From Fodinicurvata halophila (lineage in GTDB: Bacteria; Pseudomonadota; Alphaproteobacteria; Kiloniellales; DSM-21159), in NCBI RefSeq assembly GCF_042651425.1, contig NZ_JBHSCW010000011.1, positions 186,001 to 250,000 on the forward strand: 64,000 nucleotides of DNA, written 5' to 3'. A program made the position numbers and the translations under genes. Within the stretch, counting starts at the first letter, position 1. Every line of letters begins with the position of its first letter. The notes under the pieces are model-generated. The model was given only the letters and a program-made list of their open reading frames with translations, ran no database searches and was not told the DNA's origin. Positions 8,646 to 18,164 of the stretch are shown here, piece by piece.

Positions 8646-9515
8646 GTGATGGCAAATCAACTGCGAAGTACCTTTGATCTCGACCTGCTCAGAATCTTCC
8701 TCGCTGTCCTCGACACGGGCGGGTTCACGGCGGCCGCACGCGCCTTCAACACCACCCAGTCCACCGTCAGCATGCAGATCCGCCGCCTGGAAACCCAACT
8801 GGACGCCCCACTGTTCCGGCGCCTCGGGCGGCAAGTCGAACCGACCCCTACAGGCGAACGGTTGCAGGCTTATGCGCGCCAGCTCCTGACTCTCAACAAC
8901 CAGGCCTGGAATGACCTGACGAGCGGAGAGCCCTCCGGTCGGGTCCGGCTGGGCGTGCCGGACGACTACGCCTTCTACCTTCCGGAGATCATTCGCAGCT
9001 TTCGCGAGCAGTACCCGGCCGTCGACCTGCAGCTCACCTGCGACCTGTCGGTGAGCCTGATGCGCCGGCTGGAGGCCGGCACGCTGGACCTCGCCCTGGT
9101 CACGCGCCATCCGCGCACACCGGGCGGCGAGGTGTTGCGCCGGGAGCCACTGGTCTGGGTCAGCTCCAGCAGCCACCAGCCCGAGCAGGAGCCCGTCCTG
9201 CCGCTCTCGCTGTTTCCCCAGGACACCTGCGTTTTCCGCGAACGGGCACTTGCCGCCCTGGAAGAGACCGGACGCAGCTGGCGCGTGGCCTACACGAGCA
9301 TGAGCCTGACGGGACAGCAGGCCATTGTCGGCGCCGGCCTTGCTGTCACCGTCCTGATCCCCAGTGTGATCAGCCCGGAACTGCGGATCGTGGAGGACGG
9401 GGAGCTGCCCGCACTGACGTCCGTGGAAATCGCCTTGCACCGGCGGGCCGGTCGGCCTTCCGAAGGTGTGCGGCGGCTCACCGAGATGATCCGCGAGCGT
9501 GTCGCTGCCCAATGA
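8646..9515 (+). CDS. LysR-family transcriptional regulator
   Basis: A 289-residue LTTR. The N-terminal winged HTH (LDLLRIFLAVLDTGGFTAAA, then TQSTVSMQIRRLE) is followed by a co-inducer domain from about residue 90. A GTG at 8646 is followed directly by an ATG at 8649; either could start it. It probably controls the divergent EamA transporter. The inducer is not evident. Confidence 0.85.
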   Translation: MMANQLRSTFDLDLLRIFLAVLDTGGFTAAARAFNTTQSTVSMQIRRLETQLDAPLFRRLGRQVEPTPTGERLQAYARQLLTLNNQAWNDLTSGEPSGRVRLGVPDDYAFYLPEIIRSFREQYPAVDLQLTCDLSVSLMRRLEAGTLDLALVTRHPRTPGGEVLRREPLVWVSSSSHQPEQEPVLPLSLFPQDTCVFRERALAALEETGRSWRVAYTSMSLTGQQAIVGAGLAVTVLIPSVISPELRIVEDGELPALTSVEIALHRRAGRPSEGVRRLTEMIRERVAAQ

Positions 9516-9600
9516 GCCATTGCCCGGTCTCCGCCGTCCGGGCGCTTGCTCTTGAATGAAGCCGCCGGCATCCTCACTCCTGGGACAAGGAGGAGAACTC

Positions 9601-10362
9601 ATGCTGGGAGCAATCGCAGGCGATATCATCGGGTCCCGCTTCGAAGGCCATTCGAAACCACCCCAGGACTTCGCCCTCTGGCATGCCGACTGCCGCTTCA
9701 CGGATGACAGTGTCTGCAGCCTGGCCGTGGCCGACGCCTTCCTGGACAGAGCCGATTATGCGCTGCGACTGCGGGATTTCGTACGCCGGCACCCCAACGC
9801 CGGGTACGGCGGCATGTTCATCCGCTGGGCCATGAGCGACAATGCCGGCCCCTACGGCAGCTGGGGCAACGGCGCCCCCATGCGCACAGCGGCCATCGGC
9901 TGGCTGGCGAACAGCGAGGAAGAGGTCCTCTACCAGGCGTCCGCCCAGGCGGCGGTCAGCCATGACCATCCCTCGGCCGTGACAGCTGCACAAGCCGTGG
10001 CGCTGGCCATCTTCCAGCTGCGCCGCGGCGAAAGCGGGGCCGCAGTCCAGGAGCGTCTCGTGCAGGACTTTGGCTACGATCTGAACCCGGAGCGTGCCCT
10101 CAAGAGCGGCGGCTTCGACGTTTCGGCCGCAGGGACCTTGCCACCGGCCCTGGCGGCCGCCTTCACGGCAGAAGACTGGGTGCAGGCCGTACGCACCGCC
10201 GTCTGCCTGGGCGGCGACACCGACACACTGGCCTGCATCACGGGCGCCGTTGCGGAAGCACTCCACGGCCTGCCGCAGGACGTGGGCGAAACGGCCCGCA
10301 GTCACCTTGCTCCTGATCTTCTGGAGGTCCTGCAGCGCTTCGAGAATGCCACGCAGCGATGA
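9601..10362 (+). CDS. ADP-ribosylglycohydrolase family protein
   Basis: A 253-residue member of the DraG/ARH fold. The metal-binding signatures are present: FTDDSVCSLAVADAFL near residue 35 and GGDTDTLACITGAVAEALHG near residue 205. These hydrolases remove ADP-ribose from proteins or free ADP-ribosyl compounds using two Mg ions. The ATG at 9601 follows AAGGAGG at 8 bases and the family motif LGAIAGDIIGSRFEG starts at once; an upstream ATG at 9556 lacks a site. No dinitrogenase-type target or transferase (DraT) is seen nearby. Confidence 0.87.
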   Translation: MLGAIAGDIIGSRFEGHSKPPQDFALWHADCRFTDDSVCSLAVADAFLDRADYALRLRDFVRRHPNAGYGGMFIRWAMSDNAGPYGSWGNGAPMRTAAIGWLANSEEEVLYQASAQAAVSHDHPSAVTAAQAVALAIFQLRRGESGAAVQERLVQDFGYDLNPERALKSGGFDVSAAGTLPPALAAAFTAEDWVQAVRTAVCLGGDTDTLACITGAVAEALHGLPQDVGETARSHLAPDLLEVLQRFENATQR

Positions 10363-10374
10363 CGGCCCTGCACC

Positions 10375-11025
10375 TCAGGGCACCTGCATCAGAGCCACAT
10401 CCTTGACCGGAATCTCGCAACGCCATCCGTGCCGCGCCGCCAGGAACCTCAGGGTTTCAGCCTTGTAGAAGACCACATGGGTCGGATCGCGCCGGTAATG
10501 CCAATTGGCAAAGCGCGCATCCTCGGTCTGGAAACAGGTCATGATCCCCAGCCAGCCGCCCGGCTGCAGCAATCGCCCAAGACGTTCGAATTCCTCGGCC
10601 GGCGCATGGAAGTGCTCCACAACCTCCGGACAGGCCACGGCATCGTAGCGGGCTTCCAGCGCGCTCGGCTCTGCATGGAAGAAGGGATCATAGAGCTGCA
10701 CCCGATGCCCGGATTCCTCAAGCATGGCTGCCAGCCCCGGACCGGGCCCACAGCCGTAGTCCAGCACCCGGGCCTGCTCGGGCAGCTTCTCGCGCAGCGG
10801 CTCGACCAGTTTCCCCAGGAAACGCCGATAGCGGGGGTCCTGCGGGTCATTGTGATGCTCGAGGTAACGCTCGCGTTCCGCAGCTGCGTCCGGCCGCTGC
10901 GCTGGATCCAGGAAGGTGGCCAGACAGTCCTTGCAGCGCCAATAGACCTGCGCTTCGAAACATCCGAAATAGTGCACCTGCCCCGAACGGCAGACGGGGC
11001 AAGCGGGAACCTCCTCTTCCTTCAT
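10375..11025 (-). CDS. class I SAM-dependent methyltransferase with N-terminal zinc ribbon
   Basis: A 216-residue protein. An N-terminal four-cysteine knuckle (CPVC...CKDC, residues 9-37) is followed by a SAM-binding Rossmann domain with VLDYGCGPGPGLAAMLEESGH and the post-II motif PEVVEHFHAP. This layout resembles sugar/cell-envelope methyltransferases of the Methyltransf_23 type. It overlaps the end of uppP by 4 bases (ATGA), so it is co-translated with a cell-wall lipid carrier enzyme. Target unknown. Confidence 0.8.
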   Translation of the reverse strand: MKEEEVPACPVCRSGQVHYFGCFEAQVYWRCKDCLATFLDPAQRPDAAAERERYLEHHNDPQDPRYRRFLGKLVEPLREKLPEQARVLDYGCGPGPGLAAMLEESGHRVQLYDPFFHAEPSALEARYDAVACPEVVEHFHAPAEEFERLGRLLQPGGWLGIMTCFQTEDARFANWHYRRDPTHVVFYKAETLRFLAARHGWRCEIPVKDVALMQVP

Positions 11026-11837
11026 CCGCCAATCAGCCCCAGGAACACCAGCAGTGCGAGGAACAATGCCAAACCGAGCCGATAGATGACAAAGGGCGTG
11101 AAGGAGGCCTGCTTCAACCAGGCCATCATGCCGGCAATGGCGGCCAGCGCACTGGCAAAGGCCAGCAGGCCGGCCAGTATCGCATCAGCCTGCAGCGCTG
11201 CGTCCCCTGAGCGCGCCAGATCGATGCCGGCCAGGGTTCCAGCAGCCAGCGTCGTGGGTATGGACAGCAACATGGAAAAGCGGGCCGCCTCGGTGCGCCG
11301 CAGTCCCAGGAACAGGGCCGCCGTAATGGTGATGCCCGAGCGGCTGACACCCGGCACCAGAGCCAGGGCCTGAGCCAGGCCGATGATAATCACCTCGCGC
11401 CAACCAAGCGCCGACACCGTGCCATCGGCCTTGTGGGCCCGCCAATCGGCGAGGGCCAGCAGCAGGCCGAAGCCCGCCGTCGTGCCGATGATCAGGGTTG
11501 TGCTGCGCAGCTCTGTGGCGATCAGGTCCTTCATCAGGAAGCCCGCGATCACCACGGGGATCGTCGCCGCCACAATCTGCAGGGCGAGACGCGAGTCCGG
11601 ACCGTACCGCAGGCCCAGCACCTGGATGCCGCCCCGGATCAGGCGCAGGACATCGCGGTGGAAATAGGCGATGACGGCCAGCAGGGTGCCGACATGCACG
11701 GCCACGTCCATCAACAGGCCCTGGTCCTGCCACCCCGTCAGGACCGGAACGAGGATCAGGTGTGCGGAAGAAGAGATCGGCAGGAATTCGGTAATGCCCT
11801 GAACCAGGGCCAGAACCACGATCTGCAGTATATCCAT
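11022..11837 (-). CDS. uppP: undecaprenyl-diphosphatase UppP (BacA)
   Basis: An inner-membrane phosphatase of 271 residues that recycles undecaprenyl diphosphate to the monophosphate carrier for peptidoglycan; it also gives some bacitracin resistance. Both signature stretches are present: QGITEFLPISSSAHLILVP at the N-terminus and LVPGVSRSGITITAALFLGL in the middle. About eight hydrophobic helices follow the family pattern. It is the first gene of a two-gene unit with the methyltransferase. Confidence 0.95.
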   Translation of the reverse strand: MDILQIVVLALVQGITEFLPISSSAHLILVPVLTGWQDQGLLMDVAVHVGTLLAVIAYFHRDVLRLIRGGIQVLGLRYGPDSRLALQIVAATIPVVIAGFLMKDLIATELRSTTLIIGTTAGFGLLLALADWRAHKADGTVSALGWREVIIIGLAQALALVPGVSRSGITITAALFLGLRRTEAARFSMLLSIPTTLAAGTLAGIDLARSGDAALQADAILAGLLAFASALAAIAGMMAWLKQASFTPFVIYRLGLALFLALLVFLGLIGG

Positions 11838-11951
11838 CAGGTCGTTCCGCCCTCTCTCAATCCTTCGGTCATATCGCGTGCCTGCGCGCGCCGGTCATGA
11901 CATATCCTGTCGCGGTCCCCAGGAAAAGCATCGACCGCAGAGTGCGCAAAC

Positions 11952-12698
11952 CTATTCGCCTCCGGTCCGTGCCAAATAGACGCTCTGAGTGAAATTCTTG
12001 CCCTGCAGAGGATTGTGGAAGGTCACCGGTTCCGCGCGCGCCTGCGCAAAGACGGACGCCAAGCGTTCCGTGAAGGCCTCATCCGGCGGCTCATTGGACC
12101 AGAGCCCGAACACGCCGCCCGGGGAGAGCTGTGCCGCGAAACGCCTCAGTCCGTCCGGACCGTAGAAGTCCGCATTCTGCGGATCCAGCAGGAACTCCGG
12201 TGAATGATCGATATCCACCAGGATGGCATCGAAAGGGCGCTCGGGGGAGAGCCTGGAAAATCCATCCTCGGAGGTTGCCAACGCGAAAAAGTCGCCGTGG
12301 TGGAAGCTGCAGCGCGGGTCCGCGGCAAGTTCGGGGCCGAGCGGCACCAGACCCTGCTCGTGCCAATCGATCACGGCCTCCAACGCCTCGACCACGACCA
12401 GGCCGCTCACCTCCGGATGCTCCAGCACCGCCTTTGCGGTATGCCCAAGCCCCAGGCCCCCCACCAGGACCCTGGCATCCGACGTGTCGAGCTCGCCAAG
12501 GCCCAGATGTGCCAAAGCCACCTCGGAGGCGGTGAAGAGGCTGGACATAAGGAATTCCTCGCCCAGCTTGATCTCGAAGACATCCACGCCCAGGGAAAGC
12601 TCCCGGCGCCGGCGCAGGCTGAGGGCACCGATGGAGGTCGGGCGATAATCAAGCTCTTCGAAATAGAGGCTCAAGGTATAGCTCCAACAAGAACCCAT
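11952..12698 (-). CDS. spermidine-synthase-like (PolyA aminopropyltransferase fold) protein
   Basis: About 248 residues with the aminopropyltransferase-type Rossmann domain: VLVGGLGLGHTAKAVLEH (nucleotide loop), VVVEALEAVIDWH, then FDAILVDIDHSPE in place of the catalytic D-x-x-D strand. This branch, opening LYFEELDYRPTSIGALSLRRR, is often annotated as spermidine synthase but has no proven polyamine activity. The start is uncertain: the frame runs up to 12737 but would enter the terminator stem of the upstream gene, so the ATG at 12698 is preferred. Confidence 0.7.
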   Translation of the reverse strand: MGSCWSYTLSLYFEELDYRPTSIGALSLRRRRELSLGVDVFEIKLGEEFLMSSLFTASEVALAHLGLGELDTSDARVLVGGLGLGHTAKAVLEHPEVSGLVVVEALEAVIDWHEQGLVPLGPELAADPRCSFHHGDFFALATSEDGFSRLSPERPFDAILVDIDHSPEFLLDPQNADFYGPDGLRRFAAQLSPGGVFGLWSNEPPDEAFTERLASVFAQARAEPVTFHNPLQGKNFTQSVYLARTGGE

Positions 12699-12735
12699 TC
12701 CCGCATTGGGGATAGGCCACGCGCAACTGGAAGGC

Positions 12736-12774
12736 AATAAAAGACGACCCGGGCAAGCCTTCTGCCTGCCCGGG
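12736..12774 (-). terminator. rho-independent terminator of the liv-SDR-cyclase operon
   Basis: On the minus strand a CCCGGGCA / TGCCCGGG stem of 8 bp, with further pairs inside, is followed by TCTTTTATT. This is a standard stem plus T-run. It lies about 25 bases after the stop of the cyclase-family gene and so ends the operon that starts at the binding protein. Confidence 0.75.
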
Positions 12775-12799
12775 CCGGTCCTTTCAAGGCGGATGAAGC

Positions 12800-13789
12800 C
12801 TACCGGATCGCGGTCGGATTGATAACCGCCTGGACACCGCCGGTGAAGCGGGAGTGCCCCAGGACGAACATGAACTCCCAGGCCTCGTCGGCGGTGAGTT
12901 CCTCGGTCTTCATGTTCTCCAGGATATAGATGCCGTTCTTGGCGATCAGCTCCTGGTGCACCTCGAAGACACCGACGCCTTCCTCGAAGGGGATGACCTC
13001 GAGCCCCCAGGTATCGGCGCCGACGGCCAGGACATTCTTCTCGACCAGGTACTTGGCCCCGTCCAGACCCAGGCCCGGCTCGGCGGCGATATAGCGCTCG
13101 TCATCCTCGCCCACCAGCGACAGCCAGCCGGTGTGGAACAGCACCACGTCGCCCTCGCGGATCTCGACGCCCTGCTTCTCGGCCTGCGCCTCGATCTCTT
13201 CGCTGTTGAATACGGTGCCTTCGTTCAGCACGTCCTGGCCGAAGTGATCGGTCATGTCGAGCACGACGCCACGGGTGACGAAGTTGGGAATCTTCTCGAT
13301 GCCCAGCTTCGTCAGACCGTCGGCCTGCACGAAATCACTGTTGTGGTGACAGTTGTAGTAGACGTTGTCGACACCGATATGGCCCAGGCCGTCGATCTGG
13401 GAGCCGGTGCCGACATAGCCCATGTAGATGTCGTCATTGTAGTTCATCTTGTTGGGACCAAGCCCAACGCCGCCCACCTGGCCGGGCTGGTTGATCACCA
13501 GAGCCCAGCTGCGCGGTCCGAAGGCCGGGGTCTCCGAGTTGGTTTCGGCCCCCAGGGAATAGGTCTTGCCGGTCTTGATCAGCTTGGCGGCCTCAAGCAC
13601 CCGCTCTTCCGACAAGAGATTGGCGGCGCCGATCTCGTCCTCGGCGCCCCACTCGGACTGGCACCAGTCCGGCGCATCCGACGCATTGGCTGGCCAGTCC
13701 TGCTCATCGTCCTGGGCAAGTGCATTCGAAGCAACGAGACCCGCCGACACGATGACGGCAAAGGCCAAAGCAAACGGTTTTCCTGACAT
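12800..13789 (-). CDS. exported cyclase-family (kynurenine-formamidase-like) hydrolase
   Basis: A 329-residue protein with a Sec signal peptide (FALAFAVIVSAGLVASNALA) followed by the cyclase fold. The usual metal motif HxGTHxDxPxH is replaced by YVGTGSQIDGLGH, residues about 125-137. This resembles the subfamily with a GTQ-x-D-G-x-x-H pattern, so it is probably still a hydrolase but with other ligands. It is the last gene after the liv-type transporter and an SDR and precedes a strong terminator, so it may act on the transported compound in the periplasm. Substrate unknown. Confidence 0.78.
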   Translation of the reverse strand: MSGKPFALAFAVIVSAGLVASNALAQDDEQDWPANASDAPDWCQSEWGAEDEIGAANLLSEERVLEAAKLIKTGKTYSLGAETNSETPAFGPRSWALVINQPGQVGGVGLGPNKMNYNDDIYMGYVGTGSQIDGLGHIGVDNVYYNCHHNSDFVQADGLTKLGIEKIPNFVTRGVVLDMTDHFGQDVLNEGTVFNSEEIEAQAEKQGVEIREGDVVLFHTGWLSLVGEDDERYIAAEPGLGLDGAKYLVEKNVLAVGADTWGLEVIPFEEGVGVFEVHQELIAKNGIYILENMKTEELTADEAWEFMFVLGHSRFTGGVQAVINPTAIR

Positions 13790-13917
13790 CCTTTCCTCCC
13801 ATTCTTGAGATAGATACGGGAAAACCGTTTCGGGCCTTCCCTACTCGTGCTGTAACCGTCCAGAAACCATCAAAAACTGTCTTCCATCACTCTTCTTATG
13901 AACCAAGACAACTGACC

Positions 13918-14664
13918 TCAGACCGTGCGGCCGCCATCGACCTCGAACACGACGCCCGTGATGAAGTCCGCCTCCTCGGAGGCGAGGTAGAGGCAGGCAT
14001 TGGCAATGTCGCGGGGTTCGGACATGCGGCCCAGGGGAATCGTGGAAACGAACTTCTCGCGATTTTCCGGTGTATCCGGCACGCCCATGAAACTCTCCAG
14101 CAGCCCCGTCGCCCCCATGACCGGCGCCACGCAGTTCACGCGAATCTTGTCCGGTGCCAGTTCGACGGCCAGGGAGCGTGACAGCAGGTTCACCGCCCCC
14201 TTGCTGGAGTTGTACCAGGTCAGGCCGGGACGCGGGCGAATGCCGGCCGTGGAGCCGATGTTGAGAATCACGCCGCCGCCGGCCTGCTTCATCACCGGCA
14301 CAACGGCATTGGTCATGTGATAGATCGCCTTCACGTTGACGTTGTAGATGCGGTCGAACTCCTCCTCCGTCACCTCGAGGATCGGCTTGTTGCGGTGGGT
14401 CCAACCGGCATTGTTCACCACGATGTCCAGGCGACCGCCTTCCTTGGCCGTCTCGACGGCGCGCTCCACATCGTCGCTCTTGGTCACGTCGCCGGCAACC
14501 GCCTTCGTCCCCGAACCGATCTTCTCGGCCTGCTGCTCGGCGCCGTCCTTGTTGAGATCCATGATGGTCACCGTAGCGCCTTCGCGTGCGAAGACGGCAG
14601 CAATCTCGGCGCCAAAGCCGGAGGCGCCTCCAGTTATCAGAGCTGTCTTACCTTTCAGGCGCAT
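13918..14664 (-). CDS. SDR-family oxidoreductase
   Basis: A classical short-chain dehydrogenase of 248 residues: TGGASGFG (cofactor loop), NNAG, catalytic Ser in NIGSTAG and YNSSK. An acidic residue after the second strand (IMDLNKDG) suggests NAD rather than NADP. The ATG at 14664 follows AAGGGAG by about 10 bases; seven extra codons upstream were rejected. It sits 90 bases after livF and 128 bases before the cyclase gene on the same strand, so it probably belongs to the operon. Substrate not evident. Confidence 0.85.
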   Translation of the reverse strand: MRLKGKTALITGGASGFGAEIAAVFAREGATVTIMDLNKDGAEQQAEKIGSGTKAVAGDVTKSDDVERAVETAKEGGRLDIVVNNAGWTHRNKPILEVTEEEFDRIYNVNVKAIYHMTNAVVPVMKQAGGGVILNIGSTAGIRPRPGLTWYNSSKGAVNLLSRSLAVELAPDKIRVNCVAPVMGATGLLESFMGVPDTPENREKFVSTIPLGRMSEPRDIANACLYLASEEADFITGVVFEVDGGRTV

Positions 14665-14754
14665 GGCTTGTATCTCCCTTCTCATCTGTATGTCTTGCGT
14701 CTCGGTGCATTTCAGGATGCATTGGCGGACCGCCCCCGTCGGCCGGTGGCCCGT

Positions 14755-15432
14755 TCAGGCTTCAACCTGCGAGACGTCCTCGATACGTTCTATCTCGCCG
14801 CGTTCGATCGTGATCATGCGGCTGGCAAAATTCTTCAGCAGACCCGGGTTCGACTCCGTGATGATCACGGATAGCGAGCGATCCTTGTCGCGCAGGGCCC
14901 GCAAGGCCTCGGCATAGCGGTTGGCCAGCACCGGCGCCAATCCCTGGAATGGCTCGTCCAACAGCAGAAGGTGCGTGCCGAGCATCAGGCCGCGTCCCAG
15001 TGCCACCATCTTGCCCTGCCCGCCGGACGTCGCACCCGCAGGGCGTTTCGCCATCTCCTGCAGTTCGGGCAGGATGGTGTAGACACGATCCAGGCGCCGG
15101 CGGGTCTCTTCAGCCGAAAGGCGCGCCACGCGAGCCGGCAACAGGATATTCTCCTCGACCGTGAAGGCCGTGAACAAGCGCCGATCCTCCGGCGCATAGC
15201 CGATACCCAGGCCGGGACGTTCATGGGCCTCCACCTGGTCGATGGCCCGGCCGTCAAGCTGGATGGATCCACGTGCTGCAACCAACCCCATGATCGCACG
15301 CAGGGTCGTGGTCTTGCCGGCTCCGTTGCGTCCCACGAAAGCGATGGTTTCCCCTTCCTCGACCGTGAAACCGATGTTCCTGAGGATCGAAATGCCGGCG
15401 ATGGAAACCGAGAGGTCCTTCAGTTCGAGCAT
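14755..15432 (-). CDS. livF: liv-type ABC transporter ATP-binding protein, LivF-like
   Basis: A cytosolic ATPase of 225 residues: Walker A GRNGAGKTT, signature TSGGQGKMVALGRGL and Walker B LLLLDEPFQGLAP. It pairs with LivG in a hydrophobic-amino-acid class importer. The ATG follows the livG TAG stop by 4 bases. A TTG five codons upstream, inside livG, is possible but less likely. Confidence 0.9.
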   Translation of the reverse strand: MLELKDLSVSIAGISILRNIGFTVEEGETIAFVGRNGAGKTTTLRAIMGLVAARGSIQLDGRAIDQVEAHERPGLGIGYAPEDRRLFTAFTVEENILLPARVARLSAEETRRRLDRVYTILPELQEMAKRPAGATSGGQGKMVALGRGLMLGTHLLLLDEPFQGLAPVLANRYAEALRALRDKDRSLSVIITESNPGLLKNFASRMITIERGEIERIEDVSQVEA

Positions 15433-15436
15433 ATCC

Positions 15437-16177
15437 CTAGACTCCAATCACCGTACGGACCACCTCGGGGTCCTTGAGAACCTCCTCTGGCGTTCCCTGG
15501 CTCTGGATGTGACCTGCGTTCCAGACGGCCACGCGATTGGCATAGCGCGAGACCATCTCCATGTCGTGCTCGACGAAAACAGAGGTCACCTGCTCTTCCT
15601 TCAGAGCCGCCAGCAATGTGTCCATGATTGCGAACTTCTCGGAAGAGGCAACGCCCGACGTCGGCTCGTCCATCAGCAGCACCTTCGGCTTCAGAGCGAG
15701 GGCCAGGGCGATGTCCACAAGCTTGCGCTTGCCCTCGGGCAGTTCCGAGGCTGGACGATCCATCACGTCATCGCATCCCACCAATACCAGCAGATGCTCG
15801 GCCTCCTTGCGCTCGGGAATCTTCATCAGCGAGGTGAAGGGAGCAAAGCGACGGGCCTGGGAGGCGACTGCGATCAGCATGTTCTCCAGCACCGTCTGCT
15901 CGGTGAAGAGCTGCGGTATCTGGAACGCCCGGGCGATGCCCATGCGGGTAATGGCCCGCGGCGACGCACCCAGAATGCTCTTGCCCTGGAACGTGACGCT
16001 TCCGGCCTGGGGCTTGAGATAGCCGGTACAGATATTGAGGAAGGTGGTCTTGCCGGCGCCGTTCGGACCGATGATCGCCAGGTGGTCGCCCTCGAAGACC
16101 TCCAGCGACACGTCTTCGGCCGCAATCACGCCGCCGAAGCTGATGGCAAGTTCCCGGGCGGAGATCAGAGCGCTCAT
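15437..16177 (-). CDS. livG: liv-type ABC transporter ATP-binding protein, LivG-like
   Basis: A 246-residue ATPase: Walker A GPNGAGKTT, signature LPEGKRKLVDIALAL and Walker B VLLMDEPTSGV. A C-terminal tail is typical of LivG (VWNAGHIQSQGTPEEVLKDPEV). The signature SEGK-type loop (LPEGKR) is a mild change from LSGGQ, common in this branch. Its start overlaps the end of livM by 4 bases. Confidence 0.9.
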   Translation of the reverse strand: MSALISARELAISFGGVIAAEDVSLEVFEGDHLAIIGPNGAGKTTFLNICTGYLKPQAGSVTFQGKSILGASPRAITRMGIARAFQIPQLFTEQTVLENMLIAVASQARRFAPFTSLMKIPERKEAEHLLVLVGCDDVMDRPASELPEGKRKLVDIALALALKPKVLLMDEPTSGVASSEKFAIMDTLLAALKEEQVTSVFVEHDMEMVSRYANRVAVWNAGHIQSQGTPEEVLKDPEVVRTVIGV

Positions 16178-17178
16178 TGTCCGTCTCCTCCCTTCGTGCC
16201 GGATTTCACGCCATCACGTCTCTCGCCTTTGTCATAGCCTCTCGCACGGTTCAGGTAGCCGCGAACTTCATCCAGGAGGCCAACGAGCCCGCTGGGTGCG
16301 AAGAGGATGATGACCAGCAGGACGATACCCAGGGTCAACTGCCAGGTGTCCCCCACATACGCGGTCGCCAGCGCACGGATGTATTCGTAGACGAAGGATC
16401 CCGCCAGCGCCCCGAAGACATTGCCGGTCCCGCCCAGGATCGCCACGAAGACGAACTCGCCGGAGCGCACCCAGTAGGCATACTCGGGCGTCGCAATGCC
16501 CTGGAAGACGGCGACAAGCGCCCCGCCCAACCCGGCCAGGAAGGCCGAGATGACATAGGCGATCAGCAGCACGACACGGGGCGAGAGGCCGAGATATTCG
16601 ATGCGGGTCTCGTTGGTCTTGATGGCCTTGAGCGTATGCCCCAGCGGACTGTCCAGGAAACGATGCACGCCGTAGAGGCAGAGCACGAGAATGATCAGGG
16701 AGAGATAATAGAGCACATATTCGTAGTTCGCCCGTTCCATGGCCAGTCCGACGACCTCAGGCCGCGGAATGCTGAGGCCGTCCGAGCCCCCGGTGATGTG
16801 GATGAACTTCTCGAGCAGCGAGAAGAGCACCATCGAGAAGGCCAGGTTGAACATCGCGAAAAAGATGTAGCGATAGCGAACGACGAAAACCCCGACCAGG
16901 AGGCCCGCAATCACCGACGCCACGATGGCGGCAAGCAGGGCAATGAACAGGTCGCCACCCCCCATGCCCCGAATCACGAAGCCGGCGGTATAGGCACCAA
17001 CAGCGAAGAACATGGCGTGTCCGAAGGAAACCTGGCCCGCCTGCAACAGCAGAATGATTCCCAGAACCGGCAACGCCTTCGCCCACACGATCGTCAGGAA
17101 GGCATCCCAGCCGCCAACCACCAGGGGCAGCACCGCGGCAAACACGAAGACAACAGGCAGTCCGAAGCGCATCAGCAT
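16174..17178 (-). CDS. livM: liv-type ABC transporter permease, LivM-like
   Basis: A membrane permease of 334 residues with about nine or ten helices. The LivM coupling region is seen as LGHTLKAIKTNETRIEYLGL. The C-terminus is charged and extends beyond the last helix (NRARGYDKGERRDG). It is co-translated with livG (4-base overlap) and lies 3 bases from livH. Confidence 0.9.
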   Translation of the reverse strand: MLMRFGLPVVFVFAAVLPLVVGGWDAFLTIVWAKALPVLGIILLLQAGQVSFGHAMFFAVGAYTAGFVIRGMGGGDLFIALLAAIVASVIAGLLVGVFVVRYRYIFFAMFNLAFSMVLFSLLEKFIHITGGSDGLSIPRPEVVGLAMERANYEYVLYYLSLIILVLCLYGVHRFLDSPLGHTLKAIKTNETRIEYLGLSPRVVLLIAYVISAFLAGLGGALVAVFQGIATPEYAYWVRSGEFVFVAILGGTGNVFGALAGSFVYEYIRALATAYVGDTWQLTLGIVLLVIILFAPSGLVGLLDEVRGYLNRARGYDKGERRDGVKSGTKGGDGQ

Positions 17179-17181
17179 GGC

Positions 17182-18087
17182 TCAGATCTTCCTTGCCGTG
17201 GTTTTGCCAAACAGACCTTCAGGCCGGAACAGCAATACGATGACCATGATGAGATAGGGAACGACCACTTCCAGTTCTGGCATGAAGAAGACGGCGGCCG
17301 AACGTCCCAGGCCGATCATCAGAGCCGTGATGGCCGCGCCGCCGATCTGTCCCAGTCCGGCCGTTGCCGCCACGGCAAAGGACAGGACGATCATCTGCGC
17401 GCCCATTCCGGGCAACACGGATGTGGTGGGCGAGGCCAGGGCGCCGCCGAGGGAGGCCAGGCTCGTGCCGATGACGAAGGTCAGGAAGAAGACCTTGCGG
17501 GCATTGATGCCGATGGCCGTCGCAGCTTCGCGATCCTCCGTCACAGCGACAATCAGGGACCCGGCCAGGGTATGCCGCAGGAACCAGCGCAGCCCGAACA
17601 GGATGACGAGGGCCACCAACGGCAGGAAGATTACCTGATACGAGGTATAGGTAATGTTCACGACGCTGACGTTGCCCAGAAGGCTCAGCGGCTCGGTATA
17701 GAAATAGGGCTGCACCCCCCAGATCAGGCGCTGGGCATTGTCCAGGATCATGAAGACCGCAAAGGTGACCAGCAGCTGCAGATACTGTTCCTGACCATAG
17801 ATCGGCCGCAGGATGAAGCGCTCCATCAAACCACCCACCGATACGCCGACCGCCACGGCCGCCACGACGAAAAGCGGATAGGCAAACCAGGGCGAAATGC
17901 CATAGGCCGTGAGCACGAGACCCAGGCTGGCGGCGGCATAGGCGCCCAATGCATAGAAGCTGCCATGGGCCACATTCAGGATGCGCATCACGCCAAAAAC
18001 CAGCGTCAGCCCCACGGCGACCAGGAAGACCAGGGCTCCGTAGGCGATGCCATCCAGCACGGTGAGAACGAGAATCTGAAAGGACAT
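17182..18087 (-). CDS. livH: liv-type ABC transporter permease, LivH-like
   Basis: A 301-residue permease with about eight helices. It shows the typical N-terminal LDGIAYGALVFLVAVGLTLVFG and the coupling segment DREAATAIGINARKVF. Together with LivM it forms the channel. It is separated from the binding-protein gene upstream by 77 bases that hold a hairpin. Confidence 0.9.
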   Translation of the reverse strand: MSFQILVLTVLDGIAYGALVFLVAVGLTLVFGVMRILNVAHGSFYALGAYAAASLGLVLTAYGISPWFAYPLFVVAAVAVGVSVGGLMERFILRPIYGQEQYLQLLVTFAVFMILDNAQRLIWGVQPYFYTEPLSLLGNVSVVNITYTSYQVIFLPLVALVILFGLRWFLRHTLAGSLIVAVTEDREAATAIGINARKVFFLTFVIGTSLASLGGALASPTTSVLPGMGAQMIVLSFAVAATAGLGQIGGAAITALMIGLGRSAAVFFMPELEVVVPYLIMVIVLLFRPEGLFGKTTARKI

Positions 18088-18121
18088 GAACTTTACACGA
18101 ACCGGTGGAGTTTGAAGGAGA

Positions 18122-18158
18122 ACCGGGTCGCGAAGCCGTCAGGACTCCGCAACCCGGT
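18122..18158 (-). terminator. intercistronic hairpin between binding protein and livH
   Basis: ACCGGGT and ACCCGGT arms with weaker inner pairing, in the only sizeable gap of the operon. There is no T-run. Such hairpins after a binding-protein gene often protect its mRNA or partly stop transcription, giving more binding protein than permease. That role is inference. Confidence 0.4.
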
Positions 18159-18164
18159 CAGGGC